The notes below the pieces were generated by a model. It did no database searches. It was not told the origin of the DNA and saw only the letters and a program-made list of their open reading frames with translations. A program made the translations under genes and the position numbers. Source: Planctomycetota bacterium (GTDB lineage: Bacteria > Planctomycetota > UBA8108 > UBA1146 > JAJFFE01). From it: a stretch of 64,000 bases of DNA. Below, one piece after another: positions 1-7,891 of this stretch (its first letter is position 1; each line of letters begins with the position of its first letter). The DNA lies in the NCBI GenBank assembly GCA_021776775.1, contig JAJFFE010000194.1, positions 1-64,000 on the forward strand, given 5' to 3'.

Positions 1-1
1 C

Positions 2-61
2 CCACGTATTCGCGAAGCCATCAAGACGGCGGCGCAAACGCTGCGCAAGGAGAGCAAGTGA
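2..61 (+). CDS. C-terminal end of (2Fe-2S)-binding subunit of a molybdenum hydroxylase (partial)
   Basis: Only the last 19 codons are inside the window. The tail reads PRIREAIKTAAQ, which resembles the usual C-terminal end of small isoquinoline 1-oxidoreductase-type iron-sulfur subunits (GTY-x-RIR-x-AI). The stop TGA overlaps the GTG start of the next gene by four bases (GTGA), so the two subunits are probably translated in a coupled way. Identity rests on a short match plus the neighbour, so the family is likely but not certain. Confidence 0.6.
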   Translation, partial: PRIREAIKTAAQTLRKESK

Positions 62-2238
62 CGAACTCCGAAATCAGAGCCGGATTGCGAACGCGTCGGA
101 AATTCTTGGCCGAGCTAGTCGCCGGCGGAGGGTTGGTCATGGGTCTCTCGTTCGGTGGACCGTTGCGCGCGGCCGTGGTGGCGGCGACGGGACGACTGCC
201 AGAAGACTTTGCCCCCAATGCGTTCATCCGAATTGCGACCGACGGCGCGGTGACGATCTTCGCCAAGCACGATGAGATGGGGCAGGGCATCCACACTGGT
301 CTAGCCATCGCGATCTGCGAAGAGTTGGAGATCGACGTCGACCAGGTGCGTGTCGTTCCCGCGCCGGCCGATGTCGTCTACGCCAATTCCGCGTACCACG
401 TGCAAGTCACGGGAGGCTCCACGAGCACGTGGTCCTCGTTCGATCAGATGCGAAGTGCGGGTGCGGTCGCGCGCGAGATGCTCATTGCGGCGGCGGCTCG
501 ACGGTGGGGCGTTAACGCCAAGACGTGCCACGCGGTCGACGGTACCGTTCGTAAGCGCGACGGGTCGGCCAGCGCTTCCTATGGTGAACTCTCGAGCGAC
601 GCGAGCAAGCTTCCGGCGCCGACGGGCGTCGCGCTGAAAGAGAAGAAGGACTTCACTCGTATCGGCAAGCCGACGCCTCGGGTCGATTCGCGGGCCAAGG
701 TTCGCGGAACCGCCATTTTCTCGCTGGATCGAACCGCGCCCGGAAAGCTCACGGCCATGGTCGCGCGCTGTCCGTACTTCGGGGGCTCGCTGAAGAGCTA
801 CGACGATTCGGCGGCGAAGGCGATGCCCGGCGTCGCGGGCGTGTTCCGTATCCCGCAGGGCGTGGCGGTTGTCGCCGACGGCTTCTGGACGGCGTTTCAG
901 GCGCGTGAAGCGTTGAAGCTGCAGTGGAACTCGGGCTCGGCGGGGTCGTTGGATTCGGATCGGCTCTACACGGACTACGTCGCCAAGAGTAAGACCAAGG
1001 GAATGGTGGCGCGCTCCGACGGAGATGCCGAAAGTGCGCTCGCCAAGGCGAAGACGCGGATCGACGCCATCTATGAAGTGCCGTTTCAGGCGCACGCCCC
1101 CATGGAGCCACTGAGTTGTTTGGTCACTCTGCGGGCGGACGGGGGGGCGGACATTGCGACCGGATCTCAAATGCTGGGGGCGGATCACCCGGCGGCGGCG
1201 GCTCGCTTGGGTGTCGACCTGTCGCGAGTCAAGTTCACGAACTCCTTTTTGGGTGGAGGGTTTGGCCGGCGCGCCAATCCGCACAGTGACTTCGTTCTCG
1301 AAGCGGTGGAAGTTGCGCTCGCCGCGCGAAAGTTGAAGGCGCCGATCCAAACGGTTTGGACGCGCGAAGATGACCTGCGCGGTGGCTGGTACCGACCCAT
1401 GTTCGTCAACGCGATCAGCGGAGGAATGGAGGACGGAAAGATCGTCGCGTGGCGACATCGCATTGTCGGTCAATCGATCGCCGAAGGAACTCCGTTCGCG
1501 CCGATGATGATCCGCAACGGCGTCGACGGGTTGTCGGTCGAGGGCGCGGCGGACATGCCGCACGGCATCAAGAATCTCGCGGTGGAACTGCACACCATCT
1601 CATTGCCGGTTCCGGTTCTGTGGTGGCGATCGGTCGGGCACTCCAATACGGCATTTGCCAAGGAGAGTTTCATAGACGAGTGCGCGCAGGCGATGGGTCG
1701 CGACGCGTACGAGGTTCGCCGAGAGCTGTTAGCCGGCCATCCACGCTGGTTGCGTGTCTTGGACTTGGCTGCCGAGAAGGCGGGTTGGAAGACGAAGCCG
1801 GCCCCGGGAGTCGGGCGCGGCATCTCGGTTCACGAGTCGTTCAAGGGGTTTGCTGCCCATGTGGTCGAAGCGTCCATCGTAGATGGCCGACCCAAAGTGC
1901 GGCGGATCGTGTGTGCGATCGACTGCGGCTTGGTGGTCAACCCGTCGCAGGTCGAAGCGCAACTTCAGAGCGCGGCCATCTTCGCGCTGTCCGCCACTAT
2001 TGGTTCCAAAGTAACGTTCAAGGACGGACGCGTGGAGCAGAGCAACTTCCACGACTTCGAGATCGTCCGAATGTACGAGGCGCCGACGGTTGAAGTGCAC
2101 ATTGTCGCGAGCGACGATCCGATGGGCGGTATCGGCGAGGTCGGGGTTCCCGGCATCGCGTCGGCGACGTGCACGGCGCTACACGCGGTGAGTGGTAAAC
2201 GCATCCGTCGCTTGCCGATCGGCGATCAGCTCGGGTAG
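58..2238 (+). CDS. Molybdopterin-binding subunit of xanthine dehydrogenase family (isoquinoline 1-oxidoreductase beta-like), Tat-exported
   Basis: The 726-residue product has the size and architecture of IorB-type aldehyde/purine hydroxylase large subunits, which bind the molybdenum cofactor and hydroxylate N-heterocycles or aldehydes with electrons passed to the 2Fe-2S partner. A twin-arginine signal (TRRKFL, residues 13-18, then a hydrophobic stretch) points to folded export to the periplasm. The Mo-co loop GGGFGRR lies near residue 400, and the C-terminal GIGEVGVPG segment is also family-typical. The GTG start follows AAGGAG by five bases and overlaps the stop of the small subunit. Substrate cannot be told from sequence. 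Confidence 0.88.
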   Translation: MTNSEIRAGLRTRRKFLAELVAGGGLVMGLSFGGPLRAAVVAATGRLPEDFAPNAFIRIATDGAVTIFAKHDEMGQGIHTGLAIAICEELEIDVDQVRVVPAPADVVYANSAYHVQVTGGSTSTWSSFDQMRSAGAVAREMLIAAAARRWGVNAKTCHAVDGTVRKRDGSASASYGELSSDASKLPAPTGVALKEKKDFTRIGKPTPRVDSRAKVRGTAIFSLDRTAPGKLTAMVARCPYFGGSLKSYDDSAAKAMPGVAGVFRIPQGVAVVADGFWTAFQAREALKLQWNSGSAGSLDSDRLYTDYVAKSKTKGMVARSDGDAESALAKAKTRIDAIYEVPFQAHAPMEPLSCLVTLRADGGADIATGSQMLGADHPAAAARLGVDLSRVKFTNSFLGGGFGRRANPHSDFVLEAVEVALAARKLKAPIQTVWTREDDLRGGWYRPMFVNAISGGMEDGKIVAWRHRIVGQSIAEGTPFAPMMIRNGVDGLSVEGAADMPHGIKNLAVELHTISLPVPVLWWRSVGHSNTAFAKESFIDECAQAMGRDAYEVRRELLAGHPRWLRVLDLAAEKAGWKTKPAPGVGRGISVHESFKGFAAHVVEASIVDGRPKVRRIVCAIDCGLVVNPSQVEAQLQSAAIFALSATIGSKVTFKDGRVEQSNFHDFEIVRMYEAPTVEVHIVASDDPMGGIGEVGVPGIASATCTALHAVSGKRIRRLPIGDQLG

Positions 2239-2257
2239 TCATGATGTGGGATTCGCC

Positions 2258-2800
2258 TCATTCGAAGGAGTCGGCGTCGTCGTTCACGGCGAGAGCCCGC
2301 TTCTTTGGCCGGATCCAGTACACGATCCCTCCGATTCCGATCACGATGAACGGGAGTCCGATCATGCCCGCCAGGATTACGAGCATGGGGAGTTCGCACT
2401 CGAGGACGGCTTCGGACGGATCGTTTGGATTGACGAAGCAGTGATGTTCCGAGCCGACCGGGTAGCGTTCGATGATCTCGGTCCAGCTCTCTGGATTACG
2501 GCTACTGCCGCCGATGACCGTGTACTGGTCTCCCCGATACTCGCGTCCGTCGTGGTCGTACTGATAGCGAATGAGCGGCGAGTACATCACATTGACGTTG
2601 CCGTTCGAGTCTTCTTGAGTCTCGGATTTCACACTGCTCGCGACAATCTCGCAGGTCGTCGTGTCCCAACTCTTGGCCTCGCGTACCACCGTCCAAGATC
2701 GCCACGTGATCAGCCAGAACCATCCGCCGCCGACCGCGATCAGAGACGCGAAGATGAGAACGGCGAAGAACGGAGGTAGCTGAGGTTTCTCGGTTGTCAT
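2258..2800 (-). CDS. DUF3592 domain membrane protein
   Basis: A 180-residue protein with a transmembrane helix near residues 10-30, a soluble beta-rich middle (W-x-T-x-C-E-I near residue 45, Y-x-Y-x-H-D-G-R-E-Y near 80, YPVGS and FVNPNDP near 115-130) and a second hydrophobic segment before a basic tail ending in IRPKK. This layout is that of DUF3592 proteins, whose role is unknown. The chosen ATG overlaps the stop of the upstream gene (ATGA) and sits behind AAAGGAGAAG; the open frame runs further upstream but lacks such a signal. It is the last gene of the GntR-slipin operon, so a membrane-associated role alongside the slipin is plausible inference. Confidence 0.75.
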   Translation of the reverse strand: MTTEKPQLPPFFAVLIFASLIAVGGGWFWLITWRSWTVVREAKSWDTTTCEIVASSVKSETQEDSNGNVNVMYSPLIRYQYDHDGREYRGDQYTVIGGSSRNPESWTEIIERYPVGSEHHCFVNPNDPSEAVLECELPMLVILAGMIGLPFIVIGIGGIVYWIRPKKRALAVNDDADSFE

Positions 2801-3369
2801 CGCGCTTCTCCTTTCACGAGTTTCGGACGTTGCTCCCAAAACGGATCGAGGATCCATCGGGACTTGGCCTTTGCACGTGGAGGTGTGCGTGGAGATTTCA
2901 TCGGTAGCATCTCTCCTCGCCACCGGGCCAAGTCGGATCCCTTCACGTAGGTCGTGATTCGCGATAGGTCACGACGGAAGTAGATCATGTCGACCGTACC
3001 CGCCGTGACCCCCGCCGCGTTGGTCGCTTGGAGTTCTGGGGCGGCTTCGTGGTCGGCGAAGGGCTCCTTCGTCAGTACCCACCAGGGATCGTAGTGCCAG
3101 AGCTTGCCGAGGCGGTCGAGCGCCTCCTCATCGACCGGCTCGAACGCATGCGACGGACGCACTCTTATCGTTGAGAAGAGCGGTACCCTGACTGTTCGTT
3201 TGGTCCACTTCGTGACCAACAGCTCTCCCGTTCCGGGGAGCACCGCGAGAAGCTGCTTCACGGTTCCCTCACGATTGAAGAAGGGAAAGAGTGACGCGCT
3301 TTCGACGGTTCCTTCGCGTAGACGAATCGACCGGCGGTGCAAGGCGCGTTGTCTGACGGGAAATAGCAC
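2797..3369 (-). CDS. Hypothetical protein in slipin operon
   Basis: A 190-residue soluble protein that I do not recognise. It is read from a GTG start two bases after the slipin stop, with ACGGAG just upstream, and ends in a four-base overlap with the DUF3592 gene. It has no signal peptide or membrane helix. The centre is beta-like and carries the segments LLAVLPGTGELLVTKW and WHYDPWWVLTKEPF; the C-terminal third is rich in arginine, lysine and proline. Its position between a slipin and a DUF3592 protein suggests a cytoplasmic partner of that membrane system, which is inference only. The open frame continues upstream inside the slipin gene, but nothing supports a start there. Confidence 0.7.
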   Translation of the reverse strand: MLFPVRQRALHRRSIRLREGTVESASLFPFFNREGTVKQLLAVLPGTGELLVTKWTKRTVRVPLFSTIRVRPSHAFEPVDEEALDRLGKLWHYDPWWVLTKEPFADHEAAPELQATNAAGVTAGTVDMIYFRRDLSRITTYVKGSDLARWRGEMLPMKSPRTPPRAKAKSRWILDPFWEQRPKLVKGEAR

Positions 3370-3371
3370 GA

Positions 3372-4241
3372 CTACTCCGTTTCGCTCTCTTGGCGGAAGC
3401 TGTTGGCGGCGAGGCCCAGGAAGTTCGTGTCCATCGACTGCGCCATGCCGCTGGGCACGACCATGAGGGCACCACGTTCCTTGATGGACTCGTAGGTCAT
3501 GTTCATGGCGCGCAGTTTCATAGCGACCGGGTCTCGGTCGTAGACGCGTGCCGCGCGGCACATCTCTTCGGCGACTCGCAGCTCACTCTCAGCGAGAATG
3601 ATCCGTGCCTCCTTCTCTCGGTCCGCCTGTGCTTTGCGACTCATGGCGTCTTCCAGGCTGCCTGGAATGCGGACGTCGCGAAGCTCGACCGACTGAACGG
3701 TGATGCCCCATTCGCTGGTCTTGGAGTCAATGGTCGATTGCAGCTCTTCGTCCAACGTTTCCCGGTCGCTGATCATGCGGACGAGTTCGGTTCGGCCAAT
3801 CACATCGCGCAGCGTCGTTTGCGCGGCCCAGCTGATGGTCTTGAGGTAGTCCTTCACCTCGAGAATGGATCGCTTGGGATCGGTGACGACCCAGAAGAGA
3901 ACGGCGTCGACATTGACTGGAACCGTGTCCTTGGTCAGCGTCTTCTCGGCCGAGAACGAAGTCGATCGAATGCGCGTATCGACTGAAGCTGCGATCACGT
4001 CTATTCCTGGAATGACCCAGACGATCCCCGGATCTAGGACCCGTTGAAACTTACCCAGTCGCAACAGAATGCCCCGGTCCCACTCTTGAACCATGCGCGG
4101 AGAACCGGCGAGGCACAGCCCGACGGCGCCGACGACGCCTCCTGCGATCATGCTGTCCGCGGAGTACGCGACACCGACGGCGAGTCCCACCGCCGCCAGC
4201 ACGATTGATCCGGCGATAACGTTTGCACTACCCCTCATCAT
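3372..4241 (-). CDS. SPFH/band 7 domain protein (slipin)
   Basis: The 289-residue product has two hydrophobic N-terminal segments (about residues 8-28 and 30-46), then the slipin core: QEWDRGILLRLGKF, the DPGI-x-W-V-I-PGID segment and the VDTR / NVDAV-x-FW strands, followed by the helical E-KEARIILAESE region near residue 205. Slipins are stomatin relatives that organise membrane microdomains and often work with an NfeD partner; no nfeD gene is visible here. The start overlaps the end of the GntR gene by 14 bases, so the two are co-transcribed. The shorter C-terminal tail is usual for prokaryotic slipins. Confidence 0.9.
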   Translation of the reverse strand: MMRGSANVIAGSIVLAAVGLAVGVAYSADSMIAGGVVGAVGLCLAGSPRMVQEWDRGILLRLGKFQRVLDPGIVWVIPGIDVIAASVDTRIRSTSFSAEKTLTKDTVPVNVDAVLFWVVTDPKRSILEVKDYLKTISWAAQTTLRDVIGRTELVRMISDRETLDEELQSTIDSKTSEWGITVQSVELRDVRIPGSLEDAMSRKAQADREKEARIILAESELRVAEEMCRAARVYDRDPVAMKLRAMNMTYESIKERGALMVVPSGMAQSMDTNFLGLAANSFRQESETE

Positions 4242-4620
4242 GTTCGACCTCTTTCCAGCGTGTTTCGATGAGCTGTGACAGCTCGACTGCGGTCAGTTGC
4301 ATCTGTTTTGCCAAGAGGATTACGGCTTCTACCCTGCGTTCGAGCTTCTTGAACTCGCGGGGGAGAATCGGCTCGGCCGGAGCGCCGGAGACAAAAGTCC
4401 CGACCCCACGCTCGAGCCGAAGCAACCCGTCGCGCTGAAGATCGCGGTAGACGCGAGCTACCGTGTTGGCGTTGACGCTGAGCGTTACCGCCAAGCTTCG
4501 CACGGTCGGAAGCACTGCTCCTTGTTGCAAAGTGCCGCTCCGTATCATGAGTCGTATTTGTTCCTCGAGCTGCACGTACATGGGCACGCCGCTCGCCTTG
4601 TCGAGCCGAACTTCCAACAT
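4228..4620 (-). CDS. GntR family transcriptional regulator, YtrA subfamily
   Basis: A 130-residue protein with the winged helix expected of GntR factors (VPMYVQLEEQIR near residue 13, LPTVRSLA near 40, NTVARVYRDLQRDGLL near 52) and only a short C-terminal helical tail instead of a ligand-binding domain. That short form is the YtrA subfamily, which usually represses its own operon, often one encoding membrane proteins or transporters. GGGAGAGGA precedes the ATG. A perfect palindrome 47 bases upstream is the obvious operator. The downstream slipin, unknown and DUF3592 genes are the likely regulon. Confidence 0.9.
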   Translation of the reverse strand: MLEVRLDKASGVPMYVQLEEQIRLMIRSGTLQQGAVLPTVRSLAVTLSVNANTVARVYRDLQRDGLLRLERGVGTFVSGAPAEPILPREFKKLERRVEAVILLAKQMQLTAVELSQLIETRWKEVEHDEG

Positions 4621-4666
4621 GGGTCCTCTCCCTCTGAGGAGACGTCCGAACGACCATGACGCACAA

Positions 4667-4686
4667 TGTACTAGTGAACTAGTACA
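4667..4686 (-). promoter_or_regulatory. Probable GntR operator palindrome
   Basis: TGTACTAG and CTAGTACA form a perfect 8-bp inverted repeat around TGAA, 47 bases upstream of the GntR-family gene. Symmetry, spacing and position fit a dimeric YtrA-type repressor acting on its own operon. The binding itself is inferred. Confidence 0.65.
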
Positions 4687-4831
4687 ATGGCGAAAAGATT
4701 CTGGATGTCGTCGGGGTTGCGTTGGTTGGTCGCTAGTTGCAGTCTTCGCTGCGGCTTATGAAGGCGTGGGGTATGGCGGGCCCGGAGGATTGTGGGAGAT
4801 CGTCGCGCGGCGGCGGGCCGATGGATGCAAA

Positions 4832-4863
4832 GAAGGGCCGCTGGAGTTTCCCAGCGGCCCTTC
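4832..4863. terminator. Strong hairpin, probable terminator of the hydrolase operon
   Basis: Thirteen perfectly paired bases (GAAGGGCCGCTGG with its complement) enclose a six-base loop. It lies 60 bases past the stop of the leftward hydrolase operon. U-rich stretches are short on both strands (TCTTTG leftward, TCTGTTCTCTTT rightward), so it could work in either direction. Confidence 0.65.
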
Positions 4864-4923
4864 TCTGTTCTCTTTGATGCTACTCGCGGGATTTGCTCGC
4901 GAGCCGGGTCGCTCCGCGTAGCC

Positions 4924-5982
4924 TCACTGCTTGGGCTTGGTGCCGGTCGGGATGAAGTTCCGAATGAGCTTGGCGATTCGGGCGCCGTCTTCTTCGAGAA
5001 CGAAGTGTCCCGTTTCGAAGAGGTGGAAGTCGACGTTCTCGAGGTCCTTCTTGTACGGGTGCGCGCCCGCGGCCGGGAAGATCTCGTCGTTGGAGCCCCA
5101 GACGATCAACGTGCGTGGCTGATGCTTCCTGAAGTACGCTTGCCAGCTGGGGTACAGCGGCGGGTTGCTCCCGTAGTCGTGGAACATTTTCAGTTGGATC
5201 GCGGCGTTGCCCGGTCGGTCGAGAAGTCGTTGGTCGACGTGCCAGTTGTCGGGGCTGATCGACTCCTGGCTGCGGGCGCCATTGGTGTACTGCCACTGGG
5301 TTGCTCCCGCGGTCAGTAGGAAGCGCAGCGCATCTTCGTTACCCATGTTCGGTTGCTTGTAGGCTGCTTTGATCTTGCTCCACCACGGGTTGTCTAGCCC
5401 CTTGTTGATCGCGGCTCGATCCTTCCAGTACGCCTTGATGGGCTCCCAGAAGTCGTTGTCGATCCCTTCGTCGTAGGCGTTTCCGTTCTGAACAATGAGA
5501 GACTCGATTCGCTCCGGGTGCGCGGCGGCGAGGCGGAAACCGATCGGAGCTCCGTAATCCATGACGTACAGGTTGTAGCTGTCGAGACCCAGCTTCTCGG
5601 TGAATCGATCGATGATCCGGCTCATGTTGTCGAACGTGTACTCGAACTCGTCGACCGACGGCATGGAGCTGTTTCCGTAGCCGGGATAGTCCGGGGCTAT
5701 CAAGTGGTACTTGTCGGCCAGCGCGGGAATGAGGTTGCGGAACATGTGTGACGACGTCGGGAAACCGTGAAGCAACAAGAGTGTCGGCGCGGTCGGAGAT
5801 CCAGCCTCACGGTAGAAGATCGACTGTCCGTCGACCTCCACGGTTCGGTGAGCGACCTGGGTAAGGTCAGCGGCCGGAGCTTTCGGGAAGACGTCGGTAG
5901 CGCGGAGACGGTTCTCCGGCAGATTCATGTAGGTTGCAACGCCGACGACGAGAGCTAGGGCTACGATTCCGTAACGTTTCAT
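4924..5982 (-). CDS. Alpha/beta hydrolase, haloalkane dehalogenase / epoxide hydrolase-like, exported or membrane-anchored
   Basis: A 352-residue alpha/beta hydrolase with a hydrophobic N-terminal helix (residues 4-20, signal or anchor). The oxyanion segment HGFPTSS is near residue 75. The nucleophile elbow MDYGAPIG carries Asp, not Ser, as in epoxide hydrolases and haloalkane dehalogenases. The acid is in WGSNDEIFP and the base in ETGHFVL. The ATG chosen precedes the signal-like segment; the open frame extends 37 codons upstream without hydrophobic or conserved sequence. It is the last gene of a run with thioredoxin, a flavin-fold protein and an AhpD-like protein, so detoxification of a reactive compound is plausible. 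Confidence 0.85.
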   Translation of the reverse strand: MKRYGIVALALVVGVATYMNLPENRLRATDVFPKAPAADLTQVAHRTVEVDGQSIFYREAGSPTAPTLLLLHGFPTSSHMFRNLIPALADKYHLIAPDYPGYGNSSMPSVDEFEYTFDNMSRIIDRFTEKLGLDSYNLYVMDYGAPIGFRLAAAHPERIESLIVQNGNAYDEGIDNDFWEPIKAYWKDRAAINKGLDNPWWSKIKAAYKQPNMGNEDALRFLLTAGATQWQYTNGARSQESISPDNWHVDQRLLDRPGNAAIQLKMFHDYGSNPPLYPSWQAYFRKHQPRTLIVWGSNDEIFPAAGAHPYKKDLENVDFHLFETGHFVLEEDGARIAKLIRNFIPTGTKPKQ

Positions 5983-6089
5983 GGCTGTTCTTTCTGTTCT
6001 TGGGTCAGCGGAACGCGAGCGACGCGCCCGGGATTGCGGTCGGTAGGGGGTGGCCGACCACGACTCGGTTGTCAGTGGTCGGCTGGGGT

Positions 6090-6452
6090 TCATGCGGGCG
6101 GTGACTCGCGGCCGAGCAACTTTCGAATGGCCGCGGCGTACAACGAGCGATCGTTCAGCCCCGAAATCGTCTCGACCACCTTTCCGCCGGAGAACAACAG
6201 CACGGTCGGAATAGAGCTGACGTTGAAGTCCGCCGCGATCCGGGTGTTGACGTCGACGTCCAGCTTTCCGATCTTCGCGACTCCGTCGAACTCAGAAGCG
6301 AGCTCGTCGATGGTCGGGCCGAGCTTCTGGCAGGGCGGGCACCACGCGGCCCAGAAGTCGACCAGCACCGGCAGTTCGCTGCCCAGGACCTGCTCCTTGA
6401 AGTTCGCGTCGGTGAAGGTCAAAGGAGTGGCCTTGTTCTCGGTCTCTTTCAT
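6090..6452 (-). CDS. Thioredoxin
   Basis: A 120-residue single-domain thioredoxin with the active site [11 protein letters not shown] near residues 34-44 and the cis-proline segment [12 protein letters not shown] near residue 80. The CPPC active site replaces the classical CGPC, a common variant that shifts the redox potential. There is no signal peptide, so it is cytoplasmic. It sits seven bases after the flavin-fold gene and about 100 bases before the hydrolase gene in a leftward operon, and may re-reduce the CxxC of the AhpD-like protein encoded upstream. Confidence 0.93.
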   Translation of the reverse strand: MKETENKATPLTFTDANFKEQVLGSELPVLVDFWAAWCPPCQKLGPTIDELASEFDGVAKIGKLDVDVNTRIAADFNVSSIPTVLLFSGGKVVETISGLNDRSLYAAAIRKLLGRESPPA

Positions 6453-6459
6453 GGGAGTC

Positions 6460-7023
6460 CTATCCGTTCTTTGCGGGCAGCTCAGCGAGCTGTGCTTCGG
6501 TGTAGCGTGGCGTGATGTGTTGCGGGCAGTTCCAGTCGAACGCTTCGACTTTCAGGATCGCGACTCTCTCGATACGGCCGCGATAGTCCGGGTCCTCGAC
6601 CTTGGCCAAGAGGTCGGGCGCCTGATCGGCGTCCACGAATTCGACGCGAGCCATGATCTTCAGCCGCATCTGGTTCGCGTAGTCCATGAGCAACAGCGCA
6701 ACCCGATTGTCGTGCTCGGTGCTTCCGACCGTGACATACTGGAGGTTGCCCCGGAAGTCGGCGAACGCGAGCGTTTGAGCATCGATCACTTTCAAGAAGC
6801 CGGCAGGACCCCCTCGATGTTGGAGGTAGGGCCAACCGTTCTCGAGAACGCTCGCGACATAGAAGCTATCCCGAGCTTCGATGAACGATTGCTCGCGCAG
6901 GGATAGCCGACCGTCTTCAATGTTGGCCGCCTCCTGACGTCGAACCTTGTCACGAACCTCGTACCGGTGCTGAACGGTCTTCACCGCATCCGTGAAGACC
7001 AAGCTCGTGTACTTCCGTGACAT
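6460..7023 (-). CDS. Pyridoxamine 5'-phosphate oxidase-fold flavoprotein
   Basis: The 187-residue product matches PNPOx-like split-barrel proteins that bind FMN: a strand-rich core with FIEARDSFYVAS (residues 45-56), YLQHRGGPAGFLKV, ADFRGNLQYVT and DNRVALLLMDY. Members without an assigned substrate are common, and pyridoxamine oxidation is not implied. It lies between the AhpD-like and thioredoxin genes in one leftward transcription unit, about 90 bases after the former, which supports a redox or detoxification role. Confidence 0.85.
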   Translation of the reverse strand: MSRKYTSLVFTDAVKTVQHRYEVRDKVRRQEAANIEDGRLSLREQSFIEARDSFYVASVLENGWPYLQHRGGPAGFLKVIDAQTLAFADFRGNLQYVTVGSTEHDNRVALLLMDYANQMRLKIMARVEFVDADQAPDLLAKVEDPDYRGRIERVAILKVEAFDWNCPQHITPRYTEAQLAELPAKNG

Positions 7024-7114
7024 GGTGATCCTTTCGAGATCAGGAGGCGGGGCGACGCGGGAACGTCGCGACCCGGTCAGCGCGGTGGAATTTCGGGAGT
7101 CGTGCAGGGAGTGA

Positions 7115-7663
7115 TCAGGCCGCGGTGCTCAACAACTCGACCTCGGGGAAGTCGATGTCGACTTGCGCCGCCTTCGCGAAGAAGTTCGTGAACACGTTGG
7201 CGGCGACGTTGGCGATGATCTCGACGACCTCGCCGTCGCCGTAGCCGGCGGCTCGCAACTCTTCCAACTCGGACTTGGTCACGTCGCCCCGGTTGTCGTG
7301 AACGGATCGCGCGAACTTGACGGCGGCGTCCGCCTTCGCGTCGGTCGAAGCACCCTTTCGCGCCGCTTGAATGTCCTCTGCGGTGAGACCGGTCTTCTGT
7401 GCGATCGCGGTGTGAGCCGAGACGCAGTACTGGCAACCGTTGGCTTCGGCGGTCGTCAAAGCGATCCGCTCTCTCGTCTTGGCGTCGAGCGATCCCCGTC
7501 CGAGGTGGCCGCTGAAGTCGAGGTAGGCGGCGAGCCCCGGAGCCGAGTTCGCCAACGCCTTGATGAAGTTCGGCAGCCCGCCGAGCTTCTTTTGCGCTTG
7601 CCCGAGAAGTTCGGCGGCCTCGCCCTGTGCGGTCTCGACTTCGATCGTTTGCAGACGGCTCAT
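7115..7663 (-). CDS. Carboxymuconolactone decarboxylase family protein (AhpD-like)
   Basis: A 182-residue all-helical protein. The family core is present: KTRERIALTTAEANGCQYCVSAHTA, with CxxC followed by His (about residues 90-98), the thiol-active motif of AhpD-type peroxidase partners. The start at MSRLQTIEV was chosen because conserved sequence begins there; the frame extends 13 codons upstream. It is the first gene of the leftward operon that includes thioredoxin and a flavin-fold protein, and lies opposite a sigma-54 activator. Alkylhydroperoxidase activity is plausible but not demonstrated by sequence. Confidence 0.88.
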   Translation of the reverse strand: MSRLQTIEVETAQGEAAELLGQAQKKLGGLPNFIKALANSAPGLAAYLDFSGHLGRGSLDAKTRERIALTTAEANGCQYCVSAHTAIAQKTGLTAEDIQAARKGASTDAKADAAVKFARSVHDNRGDVTKSELEELRAAGYGDGEVVEIIANVAANVFTNFFAKAAQVDIDFPEVELLSTAA

Positions 7664-7748
7664 GTGTGACTCCATTCCTGGCCCCTCACGGGGATTCGTC
7701 ATCGGTCGTTTGCCCCGGAGTCGTCCCGGTGCGTTCGATCGATCACAG

Positions 7749-7764
7749 ACACGCGGAGTGCCAA
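7749..7764 (-). promoter_or_regulatory. Candidate sigma-54 promoter of the AhpD-thioredoxin-hydrolase operon
   Basis: On the minus strand TTGGCAC gives a perfect -24 element, followed at the right distance by GTGT where TTGC is expected, so the -12 half is weak. It lies about 90 bases upstream of the first gene of the operon, opposite a sigma-54 activator gene. Position supports it; the poor -12 match limits confidence. Confidence 0.4.
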
Positions 7765-7831
7765 GCGAGTCGTGGGAGCCACAAGAGTATTGAGAGTGAG
7801 TGATTATGGATTCCGGCGCCGAATCCCGACG

Positions 7832-7887
7832 TGACGATATTTCGTCAGTAACGATATTCCGTTAGAGAGACTTACGAGATATCGTGA
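7832..7887. promoter_or_regulatory. Three near-palindromic boxes, probable binding sites of the sigma-54 activator
   Basis: Three copies of a box close to ACGATATTTCGT occur at 7834-7845, 7851-7862 and (reverse orientation) 7874-7885. With flanks, the first is a perfect 6-bp inverted repeat TGACGA / TCGTCA around TATT; the other two have one arm mismatch each. They lie about 70-125 bases upstream of the candidate -24/-12 promoter, the usual place for activator sites, and the last is 6 bases before the activator start, suggesting autoregulation. Confidence 0.6.
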
Positions 7888-7891
7888 GCGA

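Noticed and set aside
301..1593. 430-codon antisense frame across the molybdenum subunit gene
   Set aside because: Arg- and His-rich shadow of a high-GC gene; no domain or start signal.
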